Positions 32,678 through 41,863 of a stretch of DNA of 64,000 nt are shown piece after piece; position 1 is the stretch's first letter, and each line of letters opens with the position of its first letter. The stretch spans positions 1-64,000 of the forward strand of contig NZ_QZEY01000028.1 of assembly GCF_003594875.1 (NCBI RefSeq). The letters run 5' to 3'. Source of the stretch: Bailinhaonella thermotolerans. GTDB lineage: Bacteria; Actinomycetota; Actinomycetes; Streptosporangiales; Streptosporangiaceae. The position numbers and the translations under genes were made by a program. The notes below the pieces were generated by a model. That model worked only from the letters and a program-made list of their open reading frames with translations. It ran no database searches and was not told where the DNA came from.

Positions 32678-33919
32678 ATGGTTTCGGACGCCGGCACTGA
32701 CATCGGACGAGAGGACCCCCTCACGGGCGAGCCGCCGCGGGGCCCCGCCACCGGGGCGCCGGGCGAGGAGCTCGCCGGCCTGCGGCTGCCCGACGCGGTG
32801 CGCGAGGCGCTGCTCGGGCCGCTCATCGACCACCACTGCCACGGCGTGCGCAGGGACGACCTCGGGCGGGCCCGTTTCGAACTGCTCGTGACCGAGGCCG
32901 GCACCCCCGCGCCGCCCGGCACCACCCACTTCGACACCCCGGCGGGCGCGGCGCTGCGGCGCTGGTGCGCCCCGGTGCTCGGGCTCGAACCCCACGCGCA
33001 GCCCGCCGTCTACCTGTCCCGGCGCGCCGAACTGGGCGCCGAGGAGGTCAACCGGCGGCTGCTGCGCCGGGCCGGCATCCGCACGTTCCTCGTGGACACC
33101 GGCATCGGCTCGGGGCCGGAGTACCTCGGCCCCGACGAGATGGGGCTGCTCGGCGGGGGCACCGCCCGCGAGATCGTCCGCCTGGAGCGGGTCGAGCGGG
33201 ACGTGGCCGCGGACGTGGCCTCGGCGGTGCACTACGCCTCGCGGCTGTCGGAGGAGCTGGACCGGCGCGCGGAGGGCGCGGTCGCGCTCAAGACGATCAT
33301 CGCCTACCGGTGCGGCCTGGACTTCGACCCCGAGCCCCCCTCCCGCGGGGAGCTCCTCGCGGCGGCGGCGCGGCGCGTGGCCGACCCCAAGGCGCGGCTC
33401 TCGGACCCGGTGCTGCTGCGGAACCTCCTCTGGACCGGCGTGGACGTCGCCCGCGAGCGCGGGCTGCCGCTGCAGTTCCACACCGGGTACGGCGACGCCG
33501 ACCTCGACCTGGACCGCTGCGACCCGGCCCGGATGAGCGGCTTCCTGCGCCGCGCCCAGCCGAGCGGCGTCCCGATCGTGCTGCTGCACTGCTACCCGTT
33601 CCACCGTTCGGCTGCCTACCTGGCGGCGGTGTTCCCCCAGGTGTACGCCGACCTCGGGCTGTCCCTGACGTACACCGCGGCCGGTTCGGCGGCGGTGGTG
33701 GCCGAGACCCTGGAGCTGGTGCCCTGGCACAAGCTGCTGTTCAGCTCCGACTGCTACGGCCTTGCGGAGTTCGCCCACCTGGGCGCGCTGTACTACCGCC
33801 GGGGCCTGGGCCGGGCCCTGGAATCGCGCCTGGCGGAGGGGGAACTGAGCGTCGCCGACGCCGCCCGCGTCGCGCACATCACCGGCTCGGGCAACGCCCG
33901 CCGCCTCTACCGCCTGTAG
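32678..33919 (+). CDS. Amidohydrolase-family metal-dependent hydrolase
   Basis: A 413-residue TIM-barrel hydrolase. Metal-binding and catalytic motifs are LIDHHCHG (first strand), LKTIIAYRCGL, LQFHTGYGDADLD, IVLLHCYPFHR and LLFSSDCYG (last Asp). It belongs to the amidohydrolase-2 type related to the N-terminal part of FluG-like proteins. The first 30 residues are a Gly/Pro-rich lead. The substrate is unknown and no glutamine-synthetase-like partner lies beside it. Confidence 0.85.
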   Translation: MVSDAGTDIGREDPLTGEPPRGPATGAPGEELAGLRLPDAVREALLGPLIDHHCHGVRRDDLGRARFELLVTEAGTPAPPGTTHFDTPAGAALRRWCAPVLGLEPHAQPAVYLSRRAELGAEEVNRRLLRRAGIRTFLVDTGIGSGPEYLGPDEMGLLGGGTAREIVRLERVERDVAADVASAVHYASRLSEELDRRAEGAVALKTIIAYRCGLDFDPEPPSRGELLAAAARRVADPKARLSDPVLLRNLLWTGVDVARERGLPLQFHTGYGDADLDLDRCDPARMSGFLRRAQPSGVPIVLLHCYPFHRSAAYLAAVFPQVYADLGLSLTYTAAGSAAVVAETLELVPWHKLLFSSDCYGLAEFAHLGALYYRRGLGRALESRLAEGELSVADAARVAHITGSGNARRLYRL

Positions 33920-34020
33920 TCCCGCCCCGCGCGAGAGTGCTTCGTGCGGGGGTTTCGCAGCTACCGCCGAGGGCTTTCTGCCTGGTCGCCGCGATGATCC
34001 TTTTTTGCCATCCTCTGGGC

Positions 34021-35055
34021 ATGGACGTACGCGGACTCCTGCGCGGCCTCCGGCGCGGGCACGGCCACGGGCATGAGCACGGCCACGGGCATGGGCACGG
34101 CCACGGGCATGGGCACGGGCATGGGCACGGGCACAGGGCGATGGAGAGCAGCCGCGCGGGCATGCGGGCCCTGTGGATCTCGCTGGGGCTGCTGGCGGTG
34201 ACGGCGGCCGCCCAGGCGGGGGTGGTCGTGCTGTCCGGCTCGGTGGCGCTGCTGGGGGACACCGTGCACAACGCGGCGGACGCCCTCACGGCGCTGCCGC
34301 TGGCGGCGGCGTTCCTGCTCGGCCGGCGGCCCGCGACCGCGCGGTACACCTACGGGTACGGCCGGGCCGAGGACCTGGCCGGGCTGGTGATCGTGCTGGC
34401 GATCGCGGGGTCGGCGCTGTTCACGGCCTATCAGGCGGTGGACCGGCTGCTGAACCCCGAGCCCGTCGGGCACCTGGGGGCGGTCGCGGCGGCGGCGCTC
34501 GCCGGGTGCGCGGGGAACGAGGCCGTCGCCCGGTACCGGATCCGGGTCGGCCGCCGCATCGGGTCGGCGGCGCTCGTCGCCGACGGGCTGCACGCGCGGG
34601 TGGACGCGCTCACCTCGCTCGCCGTCCTCGCCGGGGCCGCCGGGGTCGCGCTCGGGTTCCCCGCCGCCGACCCGATCGCGGGCCTGGCGATCACCGTCGC
34701 GATCCTGCACGCCCTGCGCGGCGCGGCCCGCGAGGTCCTGGACCGGCTCATGGACGCCGTGGACCCCGCCCTCGTGAGCACCGCCGCCGAGACGCTGCGC
34801 GCCACCCCCGGCGTCCTGGACCTGCGCACGGTACGGCTCCGCTGGGTCGGCCACCGGCTCCGCGCCGAGTGCGAGCTGGTCGTCGCCCCGGACTCGACGC
34901 TGGTCGAGGCCCACGAGATCGCGCACACCGCCGAGCGCGCCCTGGCCGCCGCGATCCCCCACCTCACGGCCGCCACCGTCCACACCGACCCGCTGCACGC
35001 CCACCACGCGGACCACTCCGCCGGCCACGCCGCGGACCGCTCGGCCGCCGCCTGA
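34021..35055 (+). CDS. Cation diffusion facilitator with His-rich N-terminus
   Basis: A 344-residue CDF transporter. Between residues 14 and 40 lies a Gly-His dipeptide run, a likely metal-buffering tail. Metal sites are LLGDTVHNAADALTAL (helix 2) and LVADGLHARVDALTSL (helix 5), each with the HxxxD pair. The cytoplasmic domain contains TLVEAHEIAHTAERAL, and the C-terminus is again His-rich (HAHHADHSAGH). It should export Zn, Co or similar ions by proton exchange. ATG 34021 is preferred; ATG 33994 would add nine residues. No SD is visible. Confidence 0.9.
   Translation: MDVRGLLRGLRRGHGHGHEHGHGHGHGHGHGHGHGHGHRAMESSRAGMRALWISLGLLAVTAAAQAGVVVLSGSVALLGDTVHNAADALTALPLAAAFLLGRRPATARYTYGYGRAEDLAGLVIVLAIAGSALFTAYQAVDRLLNPEPVGHLGAVAAAALAGCAGNEAVARYRIRVGRRIGSAALVADGLHARVDALTSLAVLAGAAGVALGFPAADPIAGLAITVAILHALRGAAREVLDRLMDAVDPALVSTAAETLRATPGVLDLRTVRLRWVGHRLRAECELVVAPDSTLVEAHEIAHTAERALAAAIPHLTAATVHTDPLHAHHADHSAGHAADRSAAA
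34060..34138 (+). repeat. 6-bp based tandem repeat encoding Gly-His
   Basis: Alternating ggccac/gggcat/gggcac units fill about 79 bases in frame and encode the Gly-His run of the CDF protein. Confidence 0.85.
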
Positions 35056-35128
35056 CAGCCCCCTCTTGGGGCGAGGAGGACGCGGAGCCGGGGGCCCCGG
35101 CCGGCGCGGGGCCCGACCCGCACGCGAA

Positions 35129-35158
35129 GCGCCCGGCTCCGCTCCCGGAACCGGGCGC
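35129..35158. terminator. Hairpin between convergent genes
   Basis: Arms gcgcccgg (35129-35136) and ccgggcgc (35151-35158) are perfect, with a 14-nt loop. It lies between the CDF gene and the minus-strand propeller gene. Confidence 0.6.
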
Positions 35159-35177
35159 CGCTCGTTTCCACGCCCAT

Positions 35178-35229
35178 GCCGTACGGCGAGGCGGGGCCGT
35201 ACGGCGGGCGCGAGGCGGGGCCGTACGAC
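35178..35229. repeat. Cluster of GCCGTACGGC palindromes
   Basis: Two exact copies (35178-35187, 35196-35205) and one near copy (gccgtacgac, 35220-35229) lie in 52 bases, each followed by a gaggcgggg-like spacer. The cluster stands just beyond the propeller gene stop codon. Confidence 0.85.
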
Positions 35230-35235
35230 GGGAGG

Positions 35236-36315
35236 TCAGAGGGTGACGGCGCGGACGGTGAGCACATCGGGGAGGTGGCGGGCCACGGTCGTCCAGGTCT
35301 CGCCGTCGTCGCGGGAGGCGTAGACCTGGCCGTCGCGGGTGCCGAAGAACACCGACGAGCCCTCGGCGCACATGGCGTCGCGCAGGATCGAGGAGTAGGT
35401 CGGCTCGTCGGGCAGGCCGGCCGACAGGGGGCGCCAGGAGCCTCCGGCGTCGTCGGAGCGGTACACCCGGTAGCGGTGGCCCACGGGGGTGCGGTCCATG
35501 TCGCCGTGCAGCGGGATCACGTAGACGGTGTCCGGCCGCTCGGGGTGCACGACGATCGGGAAGCCGAAGTCCGAGGGCAGCGAGTCGCCGATGGAGGTCC
35601 AGCTCGCGCCGTGGTCGTCGCTGCGGTAGACGCCCCAGTGGTGCTGTAGGAACAGCCGCTCGGGCCGGGAGGGGTGCCGGGCGACCTTGTGCACGCACTG
35701 GCCGAACTCGGGGTACTGCTGCCCCTCGGGCATGAACGGCGCGCGGATGCCCCGGTTGGCGGCCTCCCAGGACTGGCCGCCGTCCGAGCTGCGGTAGAAC
35801 CCGCCGGTGGAGACCGCGATCGCGATCGACTTGGGGTCGGAGGGGTGGGGGAGCACGGTGTGCATGCAGAGCCCGCCGCCGCCCGGCTGCCACTGGGCCC
35901 GGTGCGGGTGGTCCCACAGCCCGCGCACCAGCGAGTAGGTCCGGCCGCCGTCCTCGGAGCGGAACAGCGCGCCCGGCTCGGCGCCCGCGTAGACCACGTC
36001 GGGCTCGGTGGGGGAGACCTGGAGCTGCCAGACCCGCTCCAGCGTCGTGCCGGTGTCCTCGGGGAACGCGACGGGCGGCCGCTCGGCCTCGCCCCAGGTC
36101 CCGCCCAGGTCGTCGGACCACATCACCGACGGGCCGAAGTGGCCGTACTCGATCGCGGCGAGCAGCCGGGCGGGGGAGCGGCGCGTGTCGAAGGCGACGG
36201 CGTGGACCGCGATCGTGGAGAACTTCACCTCCCCCACCTCGAACGGCCCTCCGTCGCGGGAACGTGCGAGGAACAGGCCCTTGCGGGTGCCGATCGCGAG
36301 GATCATGTCGCTCAT
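35236..36315 (-). CDS. Asp-box beta-propeller protein (sialidase/BNR-like)
   Basis: A 359-residue propeller with five Asp boxes of the S-x-D-x-G-x-x-W type: FRSEDGGRTY, YRSSDGGQSW, YRSDDHGASW, YRSDDAGGSW and YASRDDGETW. There is no signal peptide, and the Arg triad of true sialidases is not evident, so glycosidase activity is not implied. ATG 36315 follows GAAGGAAG. Proteins of this form are common in actinomycetes, with unknown ligands. Confidence 0.85.
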   Translation of the reverse strand: MSDMILAIGTRKGLFLARSRDGGPFEVGEVKFSTIAVHAVAFDTRRSPARLLAAIEYGHFGPSVMWSDDLGGTWGEAERPPVAFPEDTGTTLERVWQLQVSPTEPDVVYAGAEPGALFRSEDGGRTYSLVRGLWDHPHRAQWQPGGGGLCMHTVLPHPSDPKSIAIAVSTGGFYRSSDGGQSWEAANRGIRAPFMPEGQQYPEFGQCVHKVARHPSRPERLFLQHHWGVYRSDDHGASWTSIGDSLPSDFGFPIVVHPERPDTVYVIPLHGDMDRTPVGHRYRVYRSDDAGGSWRPLSAGLPDEPTYSSILRDAMCAEGSSVFFGTRDGQVYASRDDGETWTTVARHLPDVLTVRAVTL

Positions 36316-36490
36316 GGGTCCACTTCCTTCATACGGGAAAGGTGGGAGGCCGAGCGGTCTCATCGTGGCACGATCCGCCCCCGGGCGGACGAACTCCGGT
36401 GATTCCGGCGTCACTCCCCGTGCCGCCAGGCGAGGTCACGTGTGCGTCACAGGGCGGGCGGCGCGGCAAAGAGGGAGATCAACCCCGGTG

Positions 36491-36496
36491 TAGGGT
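36491..36496 (+). promoter_or_regulatory. TAGGGT -10 element
   Basis: The hexamer stands 41 bases upstream of the lipase-like start. Unlike the copies at 20819 and 46773, this transcript would carry a leader with the ribosome site GGAGG. Confidence 0.4.
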
Positions 36497-36537
36497 GTTG
36501 CGCGGAAATCTCACGATCATCGGGTGGAGGTCGGCGG

Positions 36538-37605
36538 ATGCGGGCAGTCGTGCGTGGACTCATCGGCGCGCAGGCGGTGGTGACCCTCGCGGGCGCCGCG
36601 CTGGGAGCGGGTGCCGCCCCGGCCGCCGCGGACCCGTCCGCCGCCGCGGGCGCCGCCCTCGCCGGGTCCGTCGCCCGTTCCGTGACGGCTCCCGCCGCCT
36701 CCGCGGCGCCCGGCCGTACGGCCTCGGCCGAGGTGAGGTCGCGGGCCGGCGGCAGGACGAGCCGTCCGGCGGCCAAGCGCAAGCCCGAGAAGCCGAAGAC
36801 GCCCAAGCCGGCCAAGCCCCCGGCGCGCGGCGACGGCCAGGACGACGCGGTCTACCTCGTGCACGGCCTGGACACGGGCGCGAACACCGACTGCCGGGCC
36901 TCCCACGGCGAGATGCGGGAGCTGCTGCGGGAGTACGGCTGGAGCGGGCCGATCCAGACCGTCGCCTACTACAAGGGCGACCGCCGCTGCGACCTCGCGG
37001 TGCCCGGCCGGTCGAAGTTCGACGCGAACACCTCGATCGCGACCCTGGGCAAGGCGCTGGCGAACCTCGTCTACGACAAGCACTCCCGGCACGGCCGCGC
37101 GGTGGACCTCGTCGGCACCTCCATGGGCGGCCTGATCGTGCGCGCCGCCCTGACCGGGGTGCAGCGCAAGGAGAAGGGCTTCCCGCCCTACCTGTACGTC
37201 GAGGACGCGGTCACGCTGGGCACCCCGCACAACGGCGGCTACTCCGGCTCGTGCCACGACAAGCTCCAGTGCCACCAGATGCGCAAGGCCGACGGCGGCA
37301 AGCTGGCCCGCTGGCTGTCGACGCGGCCGCAGTCGCCGGGCTTCCGCACCGACTGGACCGTGATCGGTTCCGAGGCCGACCAGACGGTCCCCGGCTCGTA
37401 CGCCGTGGCGCTGCCCGCCCCGCACAAGATCCTCTACCACGAGTCCGGGGGCATCGGCCACAACGGGCTGTGGCAGCGCTGGTTCGGCACGTTCCCCGCC
37501 ACGATCTGGAACTCCGCCCAGGGCTCCGCGCCGCGCTACACCGACGAGGCCCGCCAGCCGGTGCACGCGGTGTCGTACGCCCTGAAGTACCAGTCGGCCT
37601 GGTAG
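36538..37605 (+). CDS. Secreted lipase-like alpha/beta hydrolase
   Basis: A 355-residue protein. Residues 1-31 are a Sec signal peptide (hydrophobic run IGAQAVVTLAGAALGAG, cleavage near AAA-D). A Lys/Pro-rich linker (PEKPKTPKPAKPP) precedes the hydrolase domain, which has YLVHGLDTG (oxyanion region), nucleophile GTSMGG, an Asp in SEADQTVPG, and a candidate His in GIGHNGLW. It resembles bacterial triacylglycerol or cutinase-type lipases acting outside the cell. Four Cys suggest disulfides. ATG 36538 follows GGAGG. Confidence 0.87.
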   Translation: MRAVVRGLIGAQAVVTLAGAALGAGAAPAAADPSAAAGAALAGSVARSVTAPAASAAPGRTASAEVRSRAGGRTSRPAAKRKPEKPKTPKPAKPPARGDGQDDAVYLVHGLDTGANTDCRASHGEMRELLREYGWSGPIQTVAYYKGDRRCDLAVPGRSKFDANTSIATLGKALANLVYDKHSRHGRAVDLVGTSMGGLIVRAALTGVQRKEKGFPPYLYVEDAVTLGTPHNGGYSGSCHDKLQCHQMRKADGGKLARWLSTRPQSPGFRTDWTVIGSEADQTVPGSYAVALPAPHKILYHESGGIGHNGLWQRWFGTFPATIWNSAQGSAPRYTDEARQPVHAVSYALKYQSAW

Positions 37606-37638
37606 CCGCCCCCGTACGGCGGGGCCGGGCGCCGTCAC

Positions 37639-37697
37639 GGGGAGCCGCGTCAGAGGGGCCGGCTCAGGGGGAGCCGCGTCACGAGGGGCCGCTCACG
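37639..37697. repeat. 29-bp imperfect direct repeat between convergent genes
   Basis: Two copies of ggggagccgcgtca followed by a variable aggggccg-ctca segment start at 37639 and 37668. They lie between the lipase-like and flavohemoglobin stop codons. No function is evident. Confidence 0.6.
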
Positions 37698-37710
37698 GGG
37701 CTTCGCGCAG

Positions 37711-38826
37711 TCAAGGGGCCCCGCGCACGGCGTCCCGGTGGATGCGGGTGAGCGGCACGCCCGCCCGCTGGAGCCGCTGGGTGGTCGCGTCCACCATGGC
37801 CGGCGGCCCGCACACGAAGACCTCGTGCGAGGCCCAGGAGTGGAACCGCTCCACCACCTCGGGCAGCTTCCCGCGCACCCCGTCGTACTCCGGATCGTCG
37901 GAGACCACCGGCAGGACGCGCAGCCACGGGTGCCGCGCCTCCAGCCGGGCCAGGTCCGCCAGGTCGTACAGCTCCTCGGCGCGCCGCGCCCCGAACAGCA
38001 GGTGCACCTCGCGGCGCCGGCCCGCGGCGACGATCTGCTCGACCAGGGCCTTGATCGGCGCCAGCCCGGTCCCCCCGGCGACGCACAGCACGTCGCGTGA
38101 GGCGTCCTGCGGCAGCGTCATCGTGCCCACGGGCGGCCCGAGCAGGAGCGTGTCGCCGATGCGGGTGTGCCGGACCAGGCTGCCGCTGACCCAGCCTCCC
38201 GGCACCGCGCGCACGTGCAGCCGCAGCGTGCCGTCCTCGCGCGGCGCGTTGGCGATCGAGAACGGCCGCCAGACCCGGGGCCAGCGCGCGGTCTGCACGC
38301 TGACGTACTGCCCTGGCCGGTACGCCATCGGCTGGTCGGGCCGCAGCGTGATCACCGCGATGTCGGGCGTGCGGAGCTCGTGGTCGATCACCTCGGCGAG
38401 CCACCAGGGCGGGGACTGCCCGGCGTCCTCCTCGGCCGCCCGCGACATGAGGCCGGACGCGGCGGCGTAGGCGGCGGTCCAGGCCGCCTCGATCTCCTCG
38501 TCCCACTCCTCGGCGAACTTGCGCACCGTGGCCAGCAGCGCGTCGCCGATCGCCGCGTAGTGCTCGGCGGAGACGCCGTACTTGCGGTGGTCCCGGCCGA
38601 GCTGCTCCAGGTATCCGGCGAGCCCGTCGGGGCTGTCGAGGCTCCAGACGATTCTGGTGAGGGAGCCGAAGAGGCGGTCCCGCTGCGTGTCCATCGAGGG
38701 GGGGAACATTCCCCGCAGATGAGGATTCTTCGCGAAGAGCCGTCCGTAGAAGTACGCGGTGGCCTTGTCGGCCACCCGCTCCACGGCGGCGAAACTCTCC
38801 TTGACGAGACGTGGATTCAACGTCAT
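37711..38826 (-). CDS. Flavohemoglobin-type globin-FAD/NAD oxidoreductase
   Basis: A 371-residue two-module protein. Residues 1-130 are a globin (FYGRLFAKNPHLRGMFPPSM; proximal His in the KYGVSAEHYAAIGDAL segment). Residues 140-371 are an FNR-type reductase with the FAD motif RPFSIANAP, the NAD motif CVAGGTGLAPI, and C-terminal VFVCGPPAMVD. It likely detoxifies nitric oxide or acts as an NADH-driven oxygen-binding protein. ATG 38826 is preferred; TAGGGT on the minus strand (38838-38843) lies 11 bases upstream, so the leader is very short. Confidence 0.9.
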   Translation of the reverse strand: MTLNPRLVKESFAAVERVADKATAYFYGRLFAKNPHLRGMFPPSMDTQRDRLFGSLTRIVWSLDSPDGLAGYLEQLGRDHRKYGVSAEHYAAIGDALLATVRKFAEEWDEEIEAAWTAAYAAASGLMSRAAEEDAGQSPPWWLAEVIDHELRTPDIAVITLRPDQPMAYRPGQYVSVQTARWPRVWRPFSIANAPREDGTLRLHVRAVPGGWVSGSLVRHTRIGDTLLLGPPVGTMTLPQDASRDVLCVAGGTGLAPIKALVEQIVAAGRRREVHLLFGARRAEELYDLADLARLEARHPWLRVLPVVSDDPEYDGVRGKLPEVVERFHSWASHEVFVCGPPAMVDATTQRLQRAGVPLTRIHRDAVRGAP

Positions 38827-39195
38827 GTGCCAGCGCCACCCTAGGTTGCCCGTCACCTCCAGATATTCCGGGTACGAGCGCCGGTGGCCCCGGCTCGACC
38901 GACCGCTCGAAAATCAGTCTTACATCCCGACTCGGACGTCACAACCGATTTCGAGCAAGCTCCAGCAATTCCATTCAGAGTCTTTTTAGTTGATCAAATC
39001 GTTCACTTAGCTGCATTTGCAACAATGTGCAGTAATGAACGCAGAGTGCATGAATGACCACGGATTGAAACCGGTTGGAGGCCCAAGATCACGAAGTAAC
39101 GCCACTGATACCCGGTTTCCTGACATACCCGAAAGGGGGTGCGCCATGATTGGGATGGCCTCGGACGGGAGGCCGTCGAGCACGATGGAGTACGC
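38827..39195. other. AT-richer regulatory region between flavohemoglobin and puuD-like genes
   Basis: This 369-base gap holds the flavohemoglobin promoter at its left end. Near the middle is the dyad TGCAACAATGTGCA (39018-39031) in an AT-rich context, with the -10-like agtaatga just after it. The short ORFs here (about 64-72 codons) lack coding features. It is the most AT-rich stretch in this half of the window. Confidence 0.55.
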
Positions 39196-39894
39196 ATGCC
39201 CCGACCGCTGATCGGCGTCACGACGTATCTGGAGGCCGCCCGCTGGGGAACCTGGGTACGGGAGGCGGCGTTGTCGCCCCTCGCCTACCCCCGGGCCATC
39301 GAGAAGGCGGGCGGCGTGCCCGTCCTGGTGCCGCCGCTGTCCCCCCAGGCCATCGAGTCGTACGTCAGCGGCCTGGACGGCCTCGTCCTCGCCGGCGGCG
39401 TCGAGCTCGACCCCTCGCTGTACGGCGAGACGCGCGACGAGCGCGCCGAGGAGCCACAGCCGCACCGCGACCGGTTCGAGCTGGCCCTCGCCCGCGCCGC
39501 CGTCCAGGCCGACCTGCCGGTGCTCGGGATCTCCCGGGGCATGCACGTGATCAACGTGGCGCAGGGCGGCACGCTGACCCCGTGGCTGCCCGCCGCGGTC
39601 GGCCACGAACGCCACGCCGGCGGCGGGACGGCGGGGGCGCCGCACCGGATCCAGATCAGCGTGAGCAGCAAGCTCGGCAAGGCCGTCGGCGACACGCTGG
39701 AGGTCGGCGTCAACCACGTGCAGGCGGTCCGCCGCCTGGGCACCGGCCTGCTCGCGGTCGCCTGGGCCGAGGACCAGATCGTCGAGGCGATCGAGCTCCA
39801 GGGCCACTCCTTCTGCGTCGGCGTCCAGTGGCACCCCGAGCGCGGCGAGGACACGCGCCTCTTCGAGGCCCTCGTCGAGGCCGCCAGGCCCTGA
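39196..39894 (+). CDS. PuuD-like class I glutamine amidotransferase with Ser at the nucleophile position
   Basis: A 232-residue protein of the gamma-glutamyl-GABA hydrolase family: PLIGVTTYLEAARWGTW, GLVLAGGVELDPSLYGE, and the C-terminal GVQWHPERGED that carries the His-Glu pair. The nucleophile segment, normally GICRGMQ, reads LGISRGMHVINVAQGG, with TCC (39532-39534, Ser113) in place of a Cys codon. Family members cleave gamma-glutamylated amines in polyamine use; this one may be inactive or altered. ATG 39196 gives the family start. No other polyamine genes lie near. Confidence 0.88.
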   Translation: MPRPLIGVTTYLEAARWGTWVREAALSPLAYPRAIEKAGGVPVLVPPLSPQAIESYVSGLDGLVLAGGVELDPSLYGETRDERAEEPQPHRDRFELALARAAVQADLPVLGISRGMHVINVAQGGTLTPWLPAAVGHERHAGGGTAGAPHRIQISVSSKLGKAVGDTLEVGVNHVQAVRRLGTGLLAVAWAEDQIVEAIELQGHSFCVGVQWHPERGEDTRLFEALVEAARP

Positions 39895-39999
39895 CCGCCC
39901 GCCGGGCCCCGGGCCGTACGGCGGGCACGGGGAGGTTGCGGGCGCGCGCGGCCGTACGACAGTCTGATCTCCAGGAGCCGGAGATCGGGTGGGGTGGTC

Positions 40000-40950
40000 A
40001 TGGCGTTGCATCCGCAGGCCCGCGCCTTCCTGGAGATGACCGCGGCGGCGCCGCCGGTGCCCAGGAACGCCGCCGGGATCGCCCGGATGCGGGCCATCGA
40101 CCGGCTGGCCGAGCGGCGCGGCCCGGCGATCGAACTGCCCCGGGTGTCCGACACGCTCGCGGGCGGGGTGCCGGTGCGGGTGTACCGGCCCGAGGCCGGT
40201 GACCAACCGCTGCCCTGCGTGGCGTACTTCCACGGCGGCGGCTGGGTGCTGGGCAGCGTGGCGCAGTCCGACCCGCTCTGCCGCGACCTGGCCGTCCGCG
40301 CCGGGGCGGTCGTGGTGTCGGCGGACTACCGGCTCGCGCCCGAGCACGTCTTCCCCGCCGCCGCCGAGGACGCGTGCGCGGTGCTGGACGCGCTGTTCGC
40401 CGACCCCGCGGCGTACACCGCCGATCCGGGCGCGATCGCGGTCTGCGGCGACAGCGCCGGCGGGAACCTGGCGGCCGTCGCCGCCGCGCACGCGCGCGAC
40501 GCCGGGCTGCCGCTGGCGCACCAGGTCCTCGTCTACCCGATCACCGACGTGGGCATGGCCACGGCGAGCTACCGCGAGTACGCCGCCGGGTACGGCCTGG
40601 AGGCCGACGGGATGGCCTGGTTCACCCGCCTGTACGCCGGCGGCGCCGACCCCGCCGACCCCCGGCTGTCGCCGCTGCGCTCGCCGGACCTGCGCGGCCT
40701 GGCCCCGGCCACCGTGATCACCGCCGAGTGCGACGTGCTGCGCGACGAGGGCGAGGCGTACGCCGCGGCGCTGGCCGCCGCCGGGGTGCCGGTGGACACG
40801 CGGCGCTTCGACGGCATGCTCCACGGCTTCTTCGCCCTGCCCGACCTGTTCGACGCCGCGTCCGCCGCCCGCGACTACGCGGTGGACCGCCTGCGGGCGG
40901 CGTTCGGCGAGAGCGGCGTGGCCGGGGCGGTCCCCGCGGGGACCGACTGA
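40000..40950 (+). CDS. Alpha/beta hydrolase of the hormone-sensitive lipase (HSL) family
   Basis: A 316-residue esterase. The oxyanion motif is FHGGGW, the nucleophile elbow GDSAGG, the acid is in [10 protein letters not shown], and the His is in MLHGFF. It belongs to the HSL-type esterases common in actinomycetes and would hydrolyse short acyl esters. ATG 40000 is chosen over GTG 39994. The crotonase-family gene follows after 41 bases on the same strand. Confidence 0.9.
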   Translation: MALHPQARAFLEMTAAAPPVPRNAAGIARMRAIDRLAERRGPAIELPRVSDTLAGGVPVRVYRPEAGDQPLPCVAYFHGGGWVLGSVAQSDPLCRDLAVRAGAVVVSADYRLAPEHVFPAAAEDACAVLDALFADPAAYTADPGAIAVCGDSAGGNLAAVAAAHARDAGLPLAHQVLVYPITDVGMATASYREYAAGYGLEADGMAWFTRLYAGGADPADPRLSPLRSPDLRGLAPATVITAECDVLRDEGEAYAAALAAAGVPVDTRRFDGMLHGFFALPDLFDAASAARDYAVDRLRAAFGESGVAGAVPAGTD

Positions 40951-40991
40951 CCCTCCCGGGGCGCCCGGGGCGAGACGACAGGAGTGAGCGG

Positions 40992-41792
40992 TTGAGCGAG
41001 TACGGCGCGTACGAGCGGCTGAAGGTGGACTGGGCCGCCGACGGGGTGCTGCGGATCGTGATCAGCGAGCCGCGGCGGCTGAACGCGGTGGACATGACCG
41101 GGCACCGGGAACTCGCCGAGATCTGGCGCGACGTGGACCGCGACCCGGCCGTGCGCTCGGTGCTGATCCGCGGCGAGGGCACGGCGTTCTCGGCGGGCGG
41201 CGACCTGTCCATGATCGAGGAGATGATGGGCGACCACGCGACCCGCATGCGGATCTTCGCGGAGGCGCGCGACATCGTCTACAACGTCATCAACTGCGCC
41301 AAGCCCGTCGTCTCCGCGATCCAGGGCCCGGCCGTGGGCGCGGGCCTGGCGGTCGCGCTGCTCGCCGACGTCTCCGTGGCCGGCCGCACCGCCAAGATCA
41401 TCGACGGGCACACCCGGCTCGGCGTCGCGGCCGGAGACCACGCCGCGATCGTCTGGCCGCTGCTGTGCGGCCTGGCCAAGGCCAAGTACCACCTGCTGCT
41501 GTGCGAGCCGGTGACCGGCGAGCAGGCCGAGCGGATGGGCCTGGTCAGCCTGTGCGTGGACGACGGCGAGGTGCACGAGACCGCCCTGGACGTCGCCGTA
41601 CGGCTGGCGCGCGGCTCGGCCGAGGCGATCCGGCTGACGAAGTACGCCCTGAACAACTGGCTGCGGCTGGCCGGCCCGTCCTTCGACGCCTCGCTGGCGA
41701 TGGAGTTCCTCGGCTTCACCGGCCCCGACGTGGCCGAGGGCGTCCGCGCCGTCCGCGAGAAGCGCCCGCCGTCCTTCCCCGCCGGGATGTAG
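40992..41792 (+). CDS. Enoyl-CoA hydratase/isomerase (crotonase) family protein
   Basis: A 266-residue crotonase. The acyl-CoA oxyanion segment is [13 protein letters not shown], and the second is [37 protein letters not shown] follows. The catalytic Glu positions of true hydratases are not obvious, so isomerase or another crotonase activity is possible. TTG 40992 is the start, with AGGAG nine bases upstream. It probably works with the esterase and the nearby acyl-CoA dehydrogenase in an acyl-CoA pathway. Confidence 0.88.
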   Translation: MSEYGAYERLKVDWAADGVLRIVISEPRRLNAVDMTGHRELAEIWRDVDRDPAVRSVLIRGEGTAFSAGGDLSMIEEMMGDHATRMRIFAEARDIVYNVINCAKPVVSAIQGPAVGAGLAVALLADVSVAGRTAKIIDGHTRLGVAAGDHAAIVWPLLCGLAKAKYHLLLCEPVTGEQAERMGLVSLCVDDGEVHETALDVAVRLARGSAEAIRLTKYALNNWLRLAGPSFDASLAMEFLGFTGPDVAEGVRAVREKRPPSFPAGM

Positions 41793-41796
41793 GCGC

Positions 41797-41851
41797 GGGG
41801 ACACGGGCGCGGGGACGCGGGGGCGGGGACACGGGCGCGGGGACGCGGGGG
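41797..41851. repeat. 28-bp direct repeat between convergent genes
   Basis: A 27-base block beginning ggggacacgggcgcggggac occurs at 41797 and again at 41825 without change. It separates the crotonase and SRPBCC stop codons. Confidence 0.8.
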
Positions 41852-41863
41852 CGGCGGCCCGGG

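Noticed and set aside
34060-34138. Repeat array suggestive of a non-coding satellite
   Set aside because: It encodes the Gly-His tail of the cation efflux protein in frame.
35236-36315. Annotation as a true sialidase
   Set aside because: Asp boxes are present, but the catalytic Arg triad and Glu/Tyr pair were not found; Asp-box propellers include many non-sialidases.
39017-39211. Plus-strand 64-codon ORF upstream of the PuuD-like gene
   Set aside because: No ribosome site, composition unlike a protein, and it overlaps the PuuD-like start in another frame.
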